A stretch of 64,000 nucleotides of DNA from Dipteris shenzhenensis (GCA_047967505.1 CM106538.1), one strand, 5' to 3'. Counted from the stretch's first letter, positions 1 through 12,416 are shown. The notes: generated by a model from the letters alone, not told the origin. Numbers and translations are program-made.

Positions 1-771
1 TAGGGATTCGTTAATGTTTCTTGTAAGAAGCCCATTTTAAATGTCATGCTCGTAATGTTGGTTATTTCAAATGAACATTACTTAGATAAGAATGCATTTA
101 TTATTAAGATCACCATCATCACTATTATTATTATACTATGTAGTATTTCAAATTGCATAATAGAAGCTCCATGTGTAGATGGAATTGAAAAGAAAAATAC
201 TACTTTCATACCACGTGCCTAGGCAAAAAAAGTGCATAGCAATGTGTGAAGAGTGCAGATCTATATGTTTGCTGGTCTAGAAAGGATGGTTTTGAGTGAT
301 GAGCTAAATGAGAAGGGTACCTATAAGGTCTATTCTATTGAGTCGAGGAGAGTTACTTTATAATAACAGTGACTTGAAAGTCTATAATATGATAAGGTCG
401 AGGTTCCTTTCTAAGTAGTTTAGTCATGTGACTTACCAACACAGGAGAAAAGAAACCGCGGCTAATAATTGCAACATGTGAGCATGTTGAAGAGCCTTGG
501 AAAGGGAGTCCAAAGCCTATATTTATGTTGATAAGAAAACAATATGGCCTTAGAAAAGATATTGTATACTCACGTTTTTGGGGCGCTTTTAGACAAGACG
601 GTACTTGAGACACCCAATGGAGATTGCGAATCAAGTAGTATGTGGCTCTATTCTTGGTGGGACAAGGAAGAAAAGAAACCTACTTTTAACTGATTGCTCA
701 TGATAAAAAGAAGACCAGCAAAAGCCCATATTATACTAACTTTAATCATGAATGCCTGTTTCAAAATTAAG

Positions 772-874
772 GCCATGCATGTTTGTTTCAAAATTCATGC
801 TTTCAACAAATTCATGTTTCTAAAAAAATCATGTTTTTCACAAATTCATGCCATGCATGTTTGTTTCAAAATTC
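772..874. repeat. 25-bp direct repeat pair
   Basis: The same 25 bases occur at 772-796 and 850-874, inside a T-rich stretch that also repeats 'aattcatg'. No coding sense is visible. The first 940 bases hold no gene I can support. Confidence 0.7.
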
Positions 875-947
875 CTATTTTTTAGACCCCAAATTGTTAG
901 TGCGAAAAAAAATGGGACTTGGGATTTTCCCATTTTTCCTAATATGG

Positions 948-1026
948 TCTTTTTGTGGTGTGCTTTCTAGTTGTGCCCTCTCTTCTCATTTCCACTCTTC
1001 TCCTCCCGTCTCTTCATATTTTGTCA
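948..1026 (+). mobile_element. LTR 3'-end fragment (same family as 43.1 and 44.8 kb)
   Basis: From 'gtggtgtgctttctag' to 'tattttgtca' this segment matches the last ~80 bp of the LTRs at 43126-43382 and 44827-45092. No primer-binding site follows, so it is a 3' LTR end, a solo LTR or a fragment. The upstream half of the LTR is not recognisable here. Confidence 0.6.
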
Positions 1027-1212
1027 CAAGCCTATCATGTATTGTTGATATACACATACACTCAAGATTCTGTTTATGAGTCCAAGCTAATCAATCTTGG
1101 AACCTAATTGACTTGAGTTACATGTCATGAGCACTCTCTTCATCATGTTTACCCATAGGTTCCATCCACCTAAGAGCGCTCCATGGATCTTGAGGCACGC
1201 ATGTTTTCATAG

Positions 1213-1860
1213 AGGAGACCAAGTCTAATAAGAAAGTGGGCAAAAGGGCATTAGAGATTCGACTAGCACTCTCTTAAATAAATTTGAAGTCTGAAATTTT
1301 AGATAGACTTTCACATTGTCATGTTGACCATCAAAAACCAAGGAAATGTTCATATTTTTTTGGTGTGAAACCTTGAGTATGTATGACATGAAAGCTACAA
1401 AGAAAACAAGGGAATGGCCATCTGAGCTTTGCCACCTTACGAAATAATTTTGACTTCTAATTATTAGGAAGCCTTCCATTCAGCCGTTTGGACCATTGAA
1501 CCAAAGAAAATTTTCATATGTTTACTTTCTACAAGTGCAAATGATAAAACGCTATATGGTTTACAGGTTTGCCACGAACACCAAAACCCAAGTAGCTAGA
1601 GAAGGGACGTCGGCCATAATGCTAAGGATGAGGAATGAATCCTCCTCCTCCTCCTTCATGACATCCATGGACAACCCCAATGAGAGGGAGGGTGAAGGGG
1701 TGGTAGACACGTTGGGGGTCGGCCAAGGAGGCAAGGTGCGATAAGGGATGATGATGGTTGAAAAGATGATGATGATGATGAAACATAATAATCATAAGAA
1801 AGAGAGAAAAATGAGGGTTAGTTAAGGCATTGCAATGTTCATTGTGATGAAGAATTCCAC
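1213..1860 (+). repeat. Decayed copy of the 5.3-6.1 kb promoter-like segment
   Basis: The block aligns along its length with 5289-6065 in the same orientation, roughly 4 kb apart. Shared landmarks are 'gaggagaccaagtcta', 'tcacattgtcatgttgacca', 'acaagtgcaaatg', 'aaggtgcgata' and a GATGAT tract. Many C and G positions of the downstream copy are T or A here. The G-box CACGTG at 5942 reads CACGTT, and the second G-box is absent. The 5560-5690 stretch of the downstream copy is missing. It looks like an old, methylation-worn duplicate. Confidence 0.7.
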
Positions 1861-2856
1861 CTCTCATTCTACTCCTTACCATATGGTGAGGCTTGTTATG
1901 GTGAGTGACATCCTTATGGTGAGGCTCCTTACCATATACATTGATGTGATGTCGCACACTCGAGCTTTGATCTCTGGGTGCCTGCAGTCAATTATCTTCC
2001 ATCTTCCATATGACACAACAAGTTGACAATCTAATGTCGAGTCCCTCCGTCTTCTTTGTCTTTCCTCATCTTTTGATTACTCCACCTTTGCTTGTGTTAG
2101 CCAAATGGATAATCCTCCTTGGACACCAATTTTTGGATATCCTTGCATTGGGAGCCCTACAATCTGCCCACTGCAAGGTATGCTAGATGATGTCATGCAA
2201 GCACTAAAGAGGCATAGTGGCAATCCTCTGCATGCACTCAAAATGTGCGTGAATCTCATAGGCAAGCTTCTCTTCTTCTTCATCCTCCTTTCATGTTAAC
2301 AATCTCTTCCCTGGTCTTCTACTTCTCTCACCATCTCAATGTGACTCCTCTCTTGACATTACAAATAGTAGCAGGTGCTGTGTGAAGGGAGAAGGCGGAT
2401 CATGTGTGAAGATATTGGTGGATGCAAGCAAAATCATCTGCATGCATAAATTCAAGTACAAGGACAAAATTAATAGGCAAGCATGTATCATTTCACAATT
2501 TAAAGCATGCAATATGATATAGATTCATGCATATTTTGTTTTGATAGTTGGTTTCAATTTATATGCATGCAAAACAAAAAATGAAATGCATTAAAAGGAA
2601 AAATGACAAAAACCACGTGTCTCTTTTTGAGATATCTCAGGTACCTGCACCGTAAGAGTGGTCCCATCTAGCTCTTATGCCTTGTGAGCACAAGGGCCGA
2701 GGACTATTGTACAAGACAAGGTTGAGATTTATCTCTTGAATCAAAAGCATTGCAAAATGAGCCGATGGCTCCTTATATAGTTGAGGTGGTACTAGTACTA
2801 CCTATATGCACACTTGTAGCACTAGCAGTAGGCCTGCTACTGGTGGTAGCATCGTA

Positions 2857-2890
2857 CTACCAATGATACTGGATAGTGTATCATTGGTAG
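2857..2890. repeat. 13-bp inverted repeat (hairpin)
   Basis: The arms 2857-2869 and 2878-2890 are perfectly complementary around an 8-base loop. The surrounding 2780-3050 is rich in related 'taccaatg/cattggta' words. There is no gene nearby and the function is unknown. Confidence 0.7.
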
Positions 2891-3049
2891 AGTGCCGGTG
2901 GTTGAATTTGCACCTAGTTTTGCTAATGTAGTATTGCCTTTACCTCCAATACTATGCTATTTATCAATAGTAAGTGTCCTTGTATTGACGGTATAATTCG
3001 CTAGTACCATCGATGTATGTCAAAGTACCAATGGTAAGTTGGTTCTTGT

Positions 3050-4460
3050 TTTTGTCTTGGCCAGCAAATTTTTTTCCATTATTGCATGCATGAACTCATG
3101 AAAAGAATGTTCACGAATGTAAATCTCACAAAAAGTTGTGTAATTACATGAATATGCAATCCATGTGCTTGTCGTTCTCGCAATTGCATAATTGCATAAG
3201 ATTGTGATGGAAATGCTTAAATGTTAATATGACCAAGATTATCAATTTAGTGTCACGCTTATAAAGATCATGATGTGTATGATCAACTTGCTTGAAAATA
3301 CTACTACAACTTGCAATTTCTTGTTTGATTTCTCTCTTAAGATAGAAATTGCCTATGTCAAACTCCATGACTAGAAATGAATGAGGTATGAGGTTAAGAT
3401 AGTGATAATAATAAATCTATCCATGCCATCGTAATGCTTGCATAAGATTTTGGGTGGTCTACAAGTCAAATGCGCTCATTTATTTACATCTTGAAAGCAA
3501 GAGAGATCTTTTGTACTCACCAAGATTCATATGTGATGTTCGTGAGGGGTAATTGGGGACACACAACTAGACAATATAAGGGGTTGATCCAGGTGGGTAG
3601 AATTGCTACCTTTGGAGCTTGCTTGGAGGTGAAATAAGCTCTCTAATGATCCACATGGGACCTCATGGATCACTGTGCCATTTACAAAAAATATGGGATC
3701 AGTAGAACCCTTACATGATATTGTTGTCCCATATGTGACATTGTGGATCCCAATAGGACCTTGTGGATGCTAATGGGTTCTAGCCAATCACTTTATTGAA
3801 TTAAAAAATGACGATAAGTTAAAAGAACATGTAGGTAGTTTGAAAATTCATCCTAAATCTCAATGGTGTCAGGGTATACTTTGTGATGTGGGAAACTACA
3901 AAAACTCTTTGGGAGATCTACAAGCCTTTTCCTCCTTTTAAACATAATTGCCAACTTGTATAGTTTTGATCTAGCTTTCAGTTGTAGGAGGTCATCATTA
4001 TGAGTTTTCCAAAAGATGACTATATTTTCTTATATTTTGAGGGAACAATCTTGTGCCATGCAATTTACAAGAGGAGCATTATCAATAACATAGTCAAGGT
4101 ACCAATAACCTCAAGCACTTTTAGCATGTAAAGATAGAGTGCACATGGATAAAATAGTTAATTAAGTATTAAAGTGAATGCATTGGGATAATATGCATTG
4201 GGATAATATGCAAAATGATAAGGTTAAAAATCAAGTTGCAATTGCACATGGGTGGCTAAGACTTAGCATGTAATCTTTGGTATGTGAGACTTTCATAACA
4301 AGTGGACTTTAGATGTACAAGTGATAAAGGGATGGAGGGGGTCTCTTTTGGACCCATGGACACGAATGAATTACAAAACAAGGAGAAAGAGTTGATGGTA
4401 ACAAGTCATGTCATATTTGGTGAAAGAATTAGTGTATTGTCATGGAAAGTTAAGAATATT
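3050..4460. other. No gene seen
   Basis: AT-rich sequence with only short, low-quality open frames. The one local feature is a perfect tandem pair of an 18-bp word near 4188-4220. No protein family is recognisable on either strand. Confidence 0.6.
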
Positions 4461-4470
4461 TTCTTGGGGG

Positions 4471-4760
4471 TCAAGAGGCTCTTTGTTGAAACAAAGAATT
4501 ATAATGTATTCTTCAAACTTTGAGGTGTCCTATGTATCATTTGAAAAATAGATTTTAGTGTGCTCCGTTGGTATAAAGAGTTATGCATATGAACTTTTGG
4601 CACATGCTTTATAAGGTAAAAGTTCAAGAGACTCTTTGTTGAAACAAAGAATCATAATCTATTCTTCAAACTTTGGAGTGTCCTATGTGTCATATAAAAA
4701 CCAAAACTTAGTGTGGTCCTTCAGTATTGAGAGCTATGCATATGAAGTTTTGCCATGTGG
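4471..4760. repeat. Tandem duplication, ~153-bp period
   Basis: Copies at 4471-4607 and 4624-4760 share 'ctctttgttgaaacaaag' and 'attcttcaaacttt', then 'agctatgcatatgaa'-like ends. 'ctttgttgaaacaaag' is itself an inverted repeat. Divergence is moderate. No coding frame is conserved. Confidence 0.7.
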
Positions 4761-4884
4761 TTTTATTTGGCTAGTCCAAAGCCATTTTGCTTTTTAGTAT
4801 GAGAAGACATTTTCAAGCCATCATGAACTTGCTATATTGACTTGTTGTGAAAGTTGGGTGTCCATTCTTTTGGAAGAAATAATA

Positions 4885-5014
4885 GCAAGCTTGTCTCGTC
4901 ATAATTAGGTGAGCCCCATAACTTTGAGGTAGAGGGTATGTGCTCATAGCAACCTTATCTCATTGCAAATTAATTGAGCCCCATAACTTCGAGGTAGAGG
5001 AATGCGGTCATAGC
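4885..5014. repeat. Tandem duplication, ~65-bp period
   Basis: Two units share 'gagccccataactt' and 'gaggtagagg'. They directly follow the 153-bp duplication, so this stretch has repeatedly duplicated in place. Confidence 0.65.
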
Positions 5015-5288
5015 TATTTTAATGTAAGCATCTTTCTCCCTTGATTAATGTGCAAGTCATGAGAAGTTAAAATGCTAAACATAAGAGCTGTGTAGTTGGT
5101 AACTTTTGAAACATCCAATTGTCCAAGATTTTATGATGCACTCAAAACCTCATGGTGCTTGTGTTTTGTAGACACCAATGTTATGCAACTCGAGGTTGAG
5201 GGGGGAGGGCATTCAAATAAGTGACAAGTCAACGAAATTGTTATTGAGGGAGCAAAATTTTCAAGATTATATATGTTATCACCTTAAG

Positions 5289-6065
5289 GAGGAGACCAAG
5301 TCTAAGAAGAAAGTGGGCAAAAAGGTATAAGAGATTTGACTACCACTCCATTTCACATTGTCATGTTGACCATCAAAAACCAAGGAAATGTTCATATTCT
5401 TTTGGTGTGAAACCTTGAGCATGAATGGTGTGCAAGCTACAAAGAACGCAGGGGAATGACCATTTGAGCTTTGCCACCTTATGAAATAATTTTGACTTCT
5501 AAATATTTGGTAGCCTTCCATTCAGCCATTTGGACCATTGAACTAGAGAAAACTTTCATACTTTTGTTGAGAAGCCCCAAAAAATATTTCCTTGATTTTG
5601 CAAAATTTGCAAAATTTCAGGCAATTCAGCTATATATATGTTATAGCTGAAAAATCTGCAAAAAACTTCGAAATACGAGAACCGCGAGTTTTGTGATTTG
5701 CTGAGAAAGAAAGTGTTGTGTCGACTTTCCACAAGTGCAAATGGTAAAGCGTTCTATACAGATTACAGGCACCGAAACTCGAGGAGCCAGAGAAGCGAAG
5801 GCGGCGACCATAGGGGCAGGCGAGGGGCGAGGAAGGAATCGTGGCGAGCTCCGGGATGTATGTACAAACATATTACATACAAATGTACATGGGGCAAAAA
5901 ACCCGAACAAAATGAGAGGGGAAGGATGAAGGGGCGGCAGACACGTGGGGGGACGGCAGGTGAGGCCACGTGTGCAAGGTGCGATAGGGGAATGGGGATG
6001 ATGATGATGATGAAGAGAAATGAGGGTTAATTTGAAGGCATTTGTAATGTTCGTTGTTTTGATGA
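5289..6065 (+). repeat. Better-preserved copy of the segment at 1.2 kb
   Basis: Homologous to 1213-1860 but much richer in CG dinucleotides. It differs by an extra ~130 bases near 5560-5690 that contain a 10-bp inverted repeat (5625-5634 with 5642-5651). Its 3' end merges into the G-box and CT-rich leader region. Confidence 0.7.
5690..6060 (+). promoter_or_regulatory. Candidate promoter with two G-boxes
   Basis: Two CACGTG G-box cores lie at 5942-5947 and 5967-5972 in a CG-rich stretch, followed by a GATGAT tract and a pyrimidine-rich leader. G-boxes bind bZIP and bHLH factors in plants. No TATA box is obvious. The nearest downstream plus-strand gene is MUB, 6 kb away. Assigning this promoter to MUB is inference. 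Confidence 0.35.
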
Positions 6066-6436
6066 TGAAGATGATGATGATGATGATGACTTCTTCTCGA
6101 ATTCCCTCCTCCTCCATCGCTCCTCCTCCGACTCAGGTTTCATCTCCTCCCCTTTCCTCACCAATTCCCTTCTTCTCCTCTTTTGCTTTTCGATTTCATC
6201 CCTCATCCTCAAATTGCTTACGCCTTCTGCTTCCCGCTTCCCTTTCCAACCCTCTTTTTGGCGCCCCCGTCCTTGCTTGCCTGCTTTTGTTTTTGGGCAG
6301 TTTCCCTTACAGGGCCGCCATTCGTTTTCCACCTTCGCCTCGCTTACCTCCGCCCCATCGCTGCATAGGGTGTCCGGTGCATCGCCTCATGTTCTGAACT
6401 CGTATCCTGTAGCAGTCTTATATTTCATTGTTATCA
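6061..6436 (+). other. CT-rich leader, possible 5' UTR exon
   Basis: Strongly C/T-rich sequence (cctcctcctcc..., cttcttctcc...) typical of plant 5' leaders. It ends at a good splice donor, GTAAGT at 6437-6442. The open frames through it are low-complexity Ser/Pro/Phe strings and do not look like protein. If it is a MUB leader, its intron would run to a site just before 12287. Confidence 0.3.
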
Positions 6437-8139
6437 GTAAGTTGGGCGTGGCCTTTCGGCTTATTTCGTATGCTGGAGCAGGACGTCGAATGACTTGAAT
6501 TCTTGAATCGCTCTTCACAATGACGTGCGCCCACAAAACCAGAGATTTGATACTAGGTTAGGACCTCTAAAAGGATGTCATATCGTTGAATTCTTTCCGT
6601 AGTACCAGGCAGTCGAGTTTATTAGGGCGGGCAGCGAAGAAATCTTATCTGGCGGGTTTACCATAATGCAGGATCAAATGAGGCTTTGCTAGCGTAAACT
6701 GGTCGACAAGTACCTGGGGTGTCTGTGTGTGTTTCTGAAGAACCTTATATCTGACACGCTTTAAAGAAAATTGTGCGAGTAATGACACATGCCATGTGCT
6801 AATATGGAGGTTTTTGTAAATATGTGGTCAGCCCTTTTCATTGTTAAACAACTTCCAATGCCTGCGAACACATAGAACATGTTCACATTTGCTCTTGTAT
6901 CTCACAATTCCACTGAGAAAGTGCTTTGCATTGTATGCATTCCCGATCTCACGTTTTTGTTTCTGCCCCAATAACGAGAATGGACATTTGTACCTTCATT
7001 TTTTATCTGAATGGTGCTAAAATGAACTAGCTTGTAACTAGATTTTGGGAAGCTACACTAGACACACAGATTTTTACAATATTGAGGTTTTTCTCGCGTT
7101 TGAAACTTGTTCTACTTGATGTATATAATTGTTTTTGTCTTTAGTAGTGCTAGTGTCCTGCATATTAGCACTCTTTTCTTTTGCAGAGGTGTTTAAGCGC
7201 TTTGGCCTTAAGCTTTTTGATTTGGAAGATATTTAAATACTAACATGACTTAGCCCGTGTTTTTACAGGCGGTTGTGCTTTCAATGAAAGTATCTTTTGA
7301 TTCAAGCGTCTCCATAAAGGAGTTTGTAGTAGCTAGTCTGTCCTATACCTGATGATCGTAAATTTCTAGCTTTGTTATGAGTATCATAAGATAAGATTGC
7401 ACCCCCAAGAAAAAGGAAGACATGATGAATAGGGCACATGCATGTCGTTCATTTCAGATGTGTTTACAATAAATGTTCTGCAGCCATGTCTGCCAAGCAA
7501 TTTTGTGGAATAGCAATCTCGCCATTGCTATTTGTTTTTTGCCAAGAGAGTAGACTGTATAAGCACGTCCAGCCCTGCATACTTCTTGGGCTGATGATTG
7601 ACGTTCGATGCCTAATTTTGTGATATCTGATTGATACTAGTATAAGCTAGCTTGTTACAGTAGTTTTACAAAGGAATATCAGATACCTCTTGGTATAGAT
7701 GATAACATCAGGTTCTTCTCCTTGTTATGAAACACTTTCTATGTTGCAGTTAGCTTGCTGTCATTTGCAAAGCTCTGACAGAAATTCAATTTATGTTCTT
7801 CTGTAAGCAGAGAGGGTTGCATTTGTGAGAGCATGTTGAGGTGTCATGTACATGTTGGCATGCTGCTGAAATCAATGGCGGGGATTTAATTAGTTGATCA
7901 CGTTCTTGGATTCATAGAGTGGATGTGCTGATATTACCTTCGGAAATTTTCTATGCAAGTCTTGACACTCTAATATACTCAAAATCTTGCTACTTTTCAT
8001 GGTGCGAGTGTCCTATTAATTAACATGTTATACGATGCTTAGAGTTCTTGCAATATGCATGAGAACAACTATACGCAACATGCATATGGACTACCTTTGA
8101 GGGCGGTACACTTGTATGCTTGCTGAGTTGGCTTCTCAA

Positions 8140-8470
8140 TCGCCAAGTGCACAAAGAATACAACTGAGCCACTAGATTGGAGATGCAATGAATTCCAAGT
8201 GAAGGACCTCCTTGGAGTGAACCAAGAAGCTGAGCTGCTCGCGAAACAGGAAGCCAATGGAAAATGAGGGGTCACACTTTTTTGTTAGAGCTTTGAACTT
8301 GTGCTGGCTGCCCGATTGGAAGAAGGATAGATTGGTGTCAGCTAGTCTAATTCTGATTGATCATTGGATAGAGAACTGCTCTTCTAGTGCTTGTGGGTAT
8401 TGAGGTGGTAGAAACCTCTCAGCAATGGTTGTCTTTGTCATACTTTTACCTCTATAAAGGTGCATTGATA
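8140..8470. repeat. Dispersed repeat, copy 1
   Basis: The stretch with 'ctgagccactag', 'gaaggacctcc', 'gagtgaacca' and 'gctgagctgct' matches 11445-11545. The following part ('gctggctgcccgattggaag...') resembles 11818-11890. One frame in the second copy reads GIFRNSDGSLCLG, faintly like the RNase H region of plant LINEs. That identity is only a guess. Confidence 0.5.
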
Positions 8471-8802
8471 CAAGGAGACATGGTTCAGTGGCTTTTTATC
8501 GACAACTTGGAAGTAGCTATTAAATTGATTAAGTACCTAGTGAGAAGATAGTAAAAGGGGGGGCAATGGCGACTCAATTAACGTCAATAGTGGGAATGGG
8601 AGCAATGACGACAGACACCACAACTCTAAAAGAAGGTTAGGTAGTTACCTTGGGCCACAACAAGAAGAACAAAGAAAACCTTTCGAAAGGCAAGGCAATA
8701 GGAGGTACTTTTTTACTTGAGGCATTCTAGCTTGAGGATCAATGCTGTGGTGACCAACGAGATTGAGCAATAGGCCCAAGGAGAGGCTTTTATTATACAT
8801 AA

Positions 8803-9640
8803 AGAGAGGGTTCTAGATACAAGACTCATATGGAGGAAGCAAGCTTGTCTATTCCTTGGCAACACTTCAGATTTTGTTTGGTCCACCATATTTCAAGATT
8901 CGAAGTTGGAATCCTTGCAGCTGGATCCTTTAGGATGTTTTAGGGCTTGGTGGAAAACCTCTTACTGTAGTAGATCGCTTAAGCGAATCTGTCATATGGT
9001 TCCTTGCAAGTTGATAGTGACTTCTGACAAGATAGCTAGGCTTTTCATTGTTTGTATCCAAGTTGTGGACCTCTGCGTTCCCTAGTGTTGCACAGATTCA
9101 AAATTAACTAGTCAGTTTTGGAGGGCATTGTTTGACGCCTTTCTCACCAAGCCGGATTTCTGTAGTTGATTCCATCTCGAATCTGATGGATAAAGAGAGG
9201 GCTCTAGATACAGGACTCATAGGGAGGAAGTTTTTGGATCCTATGGGTAGATTAATGGCCATGCGGCACAATGGACAGCACAATGGCCAAGCAAGCTTGT
9301 CTATTCCTTGGCAACACTTCAGATTCTGTTTGATCCACAATATTCCAAGTTGGAATCCTTGCAGCTGGATCCTTTAGGAGGTTTTAGGGCTTGGTGGAAA
9401 ACGCTTACTGTAGTAGATTGCTTAAGCGAATCTGTCATGTGGTTCCTTGCAATTTGATAGTGACATCTGATGAGATAGCTAAGGCTTTTCATCCATTGTT
9501 TGTATCCAAGTTGTGGACCTCTGCGTTCCCTAGTGTTGCACAGATTCAAAATTAACTAGTGAGTTTTGGAGGGCATTGCTTGACGCCTTTCGCACCAAGC
9601 CGAATTTCAGTAGTTGATTCCATCTCGAATCTGATGGACA
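8803..9640. repeat. Tandem duplication, ~390-450-bp units
   Basis: Unit 1 (about 8803-9190) and unit 2 (about 9191-9640) share long near-identical runs, including 'gcaagcttgtctattcc', 'ctggatcctttagga' and 'cacagattcaaaattaac'. Unit 2 has an extra ~55 bases near 9235-9290. The junctions share 'gagagggctctagata', so the duplication may have arisen by slippage or unequal exchange at that word. Confidence 0.75.
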
Positions 9641-10868
9641 AAGAGAGATGCTCAGCTTGCATCTGATGTATTGAAGCTAGCGAGCATTAGAGTAGTTTGG
9701 AGGGGTATCTGTCTTTGCTTCAAGGCAGTTTGATTTATTTTTTCCTTATGCAATTGGAAGAAACCCTTTATAGAAAAAGTCTATCAAGCATAGAAGATAC
9801 TAGAGAATTATGAGTAGGTGATTTGAGTCTGTTAAACATAGTATTGTCCAAGGTGCAAGAGCCACTGCAAGTTAATAAGCATATGATATGATACATGCAG
9901 CTATTCAAAAGGAGATTGAATGTACCTGTGAGTCATTAAACAAGGCTATGCACATGCATCCAGTTTTCCATGGGGAATAGCTGAAGATGTACACTGGAGA
10001 GGAGGTGAACGATGCTGAACCGCTGGAGCTTATACATGAGGGAGAGGCGTTGAGGTCTGAACAGATTCTTTGCATGACATTAATTACAGACCGACCTGCA
10101 GTTTTCAACGATACAAGCTCACAAAGCCATTTGGTCTGGCGAGAGATTTTCGATGTCTGTCCCAACCTCCTTAGCATGTACAAGGAGACCATGCATTTGA
10201 CCTGATCCTTTTTAGAATTATGCAGAAGGAGATGTCACATGGACATGCCTGCTACCTACCTTTTTGTAAATGCATAGTAGTCTAGGAAAGAAATCACAGT
10301 GGAAGAGGCCTTAGCCTAGAGCATGTAGTTGCATAGAAGATCTTTGAGAGCATGGAAGGCTCCCAAGTTTCCATTTGTGTCAAAGTGAGTTCTTGCTCTC
10401 CCGATCACAATGCAGCAGTCGGCATGTTGATTAGATATGGGAGCCAAGAGATTGTAACATGCCCCATATTGTCAGTAGGAGTCAGAGTCAGAATCATGCA
10501 GCCCATGGGATAGCCACTCTGAGACAGGCAAGTCAACCTTTAACAGTGCCACTAACAGGTGACTATGGCAGCCCAATGGGCAAGTGAGCTTGCCATCTGT
10601 AAGTAGGCAACTTCCTTGAGGCTTGTGGCTAACCCTACTTGTGTACTTAGCTTTGTGCACGGAGTAGTTTGGTTGAGAAAGGCATCCCTAGCGCATTAGG
10701 GGAGTTCAGTTTACCTACAGTGAGGAGGCTTGGTGCTGCAGCTCTGGGTCCAACATTTGGTGATCTTTTTGGTGGAATTGTCAAGCTTTTGTACTTTCAG
10801 CTTTGTGCACCAACATTGAGATGCTCTGCCCTGTAGGCAGGAGATGTTGCAGCCCATACAATGGCGGT

Positions 10869-10870
<2 letters not shown>

Positions 10871-10931
<61 letters not shown>
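10871..10931. repeat. (TC)n(AC)n microsatellite
   Basis: About 47 bases of TC followed by about 14 bases of AC. Open frames here are Ser-Leu or Arg-Glu strings caused by the repeat. Confidence 0.95.
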
Positions 10932-11438
10932 GCTCGCAGGCATGCACGCATGCTCACTTGCACATATGCGCGCGCAGTGTCCCTTATTTCACATAAGCGT
11001 CCGCTTTTTTTCTTTAAATTTAACATGAGCAGCATGGAATTAGAAGCATAGTGTCTTCACTCTTATTACACATCTATAAAATTGGTCATAAACGGTTTTC
11101 CCCCCAAAGAGAATAGGCTTCGTCCTGCATTTGGTGTCATGGAGAACTAAAGATCAGTGTCTAATGGGGAATGTGCTAAAATTCATTCACACTGTGAGGA
11201 AGGGGGGTGGTATGAGTTTATTCTCTCAAACCGGTCCCTTCTCCAAGACTGACTTACCCCTAGGGTGGACCTTTCCATTCATACTTTGCAGACGAAAATT
11301 GTGCGCCCCATGATCTAAACATGCTCTGAGACCTATGTAACATGCATCATATCTATGTTTCCCAACTCAACTACATGGACTACTTCTGACAACGGAAGAC
11401 GTCCATGTACGCTAACTACTATGGCCTTTGCCTTGGCC

Positions 11439-11890
11439 TTAGAATACAACTGAGCCACTAGGGCTGGCGATACATGGAATACAACTGAAGGTCCTCCTTT
11501 GAGTGAACCAGGCAGCTGAGTTGCTGCTTGCTGCTGCTGTAGTGGATGCAGATGGAATCTTTCGAAACTCAGATGGCAGCTTATGCTTGGGTACTGATGA
11601 GAACATAAGTGTAGCTTTGCTTACTAAGTTCCTTTTCTTCTTTTTTATTTTTCTCATTTACTCATTTCTTTTAAATATTTTTCCTTTGTTTTTTTGCTTG
11701 TGCTATAAAAAACTTAATCTGTAAGATTGGATGTATTCTAGTTTTATGAAGGTATATTGCAACTACCAAATGCTCAACAAAACTGGGCTTGAACCCTCCT
11801 TTTCATGACTGTGAACCCCTGCTGGCTTGCTGACTGGAAGAGGATAGACAGTCGGACTTCAGGTGTCACTGGCTGTCTCTAAGGGGAGCC
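11439..11890. repeat. Dispersed repeat, copy 2
   Basis: Homologous to 8140-8470, and through 11570-11740 to 17650-17860 ('cagcttatgcttgggta' and 'ttgatgagaacataa'-like words). The three copies lie in two different non-coding parts of the MUB locus, which suggests a mobile family with a LINE or SINE ancestry. Confidence 0.5.
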
Positions 11891-12286
11891 TGTTCTTGTA
11901 TTGCTAAGTGGGCTGAACAGATCTAGCTGACCCTTACTGCCCCTGCTATTGGCCAACTGGCTCCATTTAAGCCTGTAACATGCTGCTCTGCTGTTATGTC
12001 CTGCCAGAGATGCCCTCCTGCGTGCCCCCGCTCCCCCCTCCCCCGTCTCTCTCTCTCTCTCGCTCTCTCTTAATGTTTATTTCTAACCTTTGTTTTTCAT
12101 TCTATTTTTATAAGTTTTAATAAACGATGACAAGCTTGCCCGTTCAATTTTTTTCCAGGGTTAGTACCAGGCTTGTTGTAGTGATTGGTGCAGACCTGGG
12201 GTTTGAGAAATTCAGCACTCAGAATTACAAAACACTTTATACAAAATTGTGAAGTGAGATCTTGATCAGCTGATTGAGAAAAAGAG

Positions 12287-12416
12287 ATGGCAGTTGAGGA
12301 GCTATTGGAGTTGAAATTTCGACTGTATGATGGAACCGACATTGGTCCCATCAAGTATGCTCCTGCCACAACCATCACAAAGTTGAAAGAGAGTATTCTC
12401 GCACAGTGGCCCAAAG
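12287..12416 (+). CDS. MUB: MUB (membrane-anchored ubiquitin-fold protein), exon 1
   Basis: This exon encodes the N-terminal half of a ubiquitin fold: residues 1-43, including LKFRLYDGTDIGP and KYAP, both diagnostic of plant MUB proteins. MUBs are short ubiquitin-like proteins attached to the plasma membrane by a C-terminal lipid, where they recruit group VI UBC8-type E2 enzymes. The start ATG has G at +4 and begins the family's usual N-terminus. The exon ends in phase 1 at AAAG|GTATTT, and splicing to 12585 restores a continuous frame. The three exons together give 118 residues, within the normal MUB length. Confidence 0.93.

Larger units (their letters stand above)
6437..12286 (+). other. 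Gene-poor stretch, possibly a 5' UTR intron of MUB
   Basis: I find no convincing coding sequence. It contains an old tandem duplication (8803-9640), two members of a dispersed repeat (8140-8470 and 11439-11890) and microsatellites. A possible 3' splice site is the 'gatcag' ending about 18 bases before the MUB start. Reading it as an intron depends on the weakly supported leader at 6061-6436. Confidence 0.3.

Noticed and set aside
6020-6498. Overlapping open frames on both strands in the CT-rich leader
   Set aside because: They are low-complexity products of CT/GA-rich sequence and the GATGAT tract.
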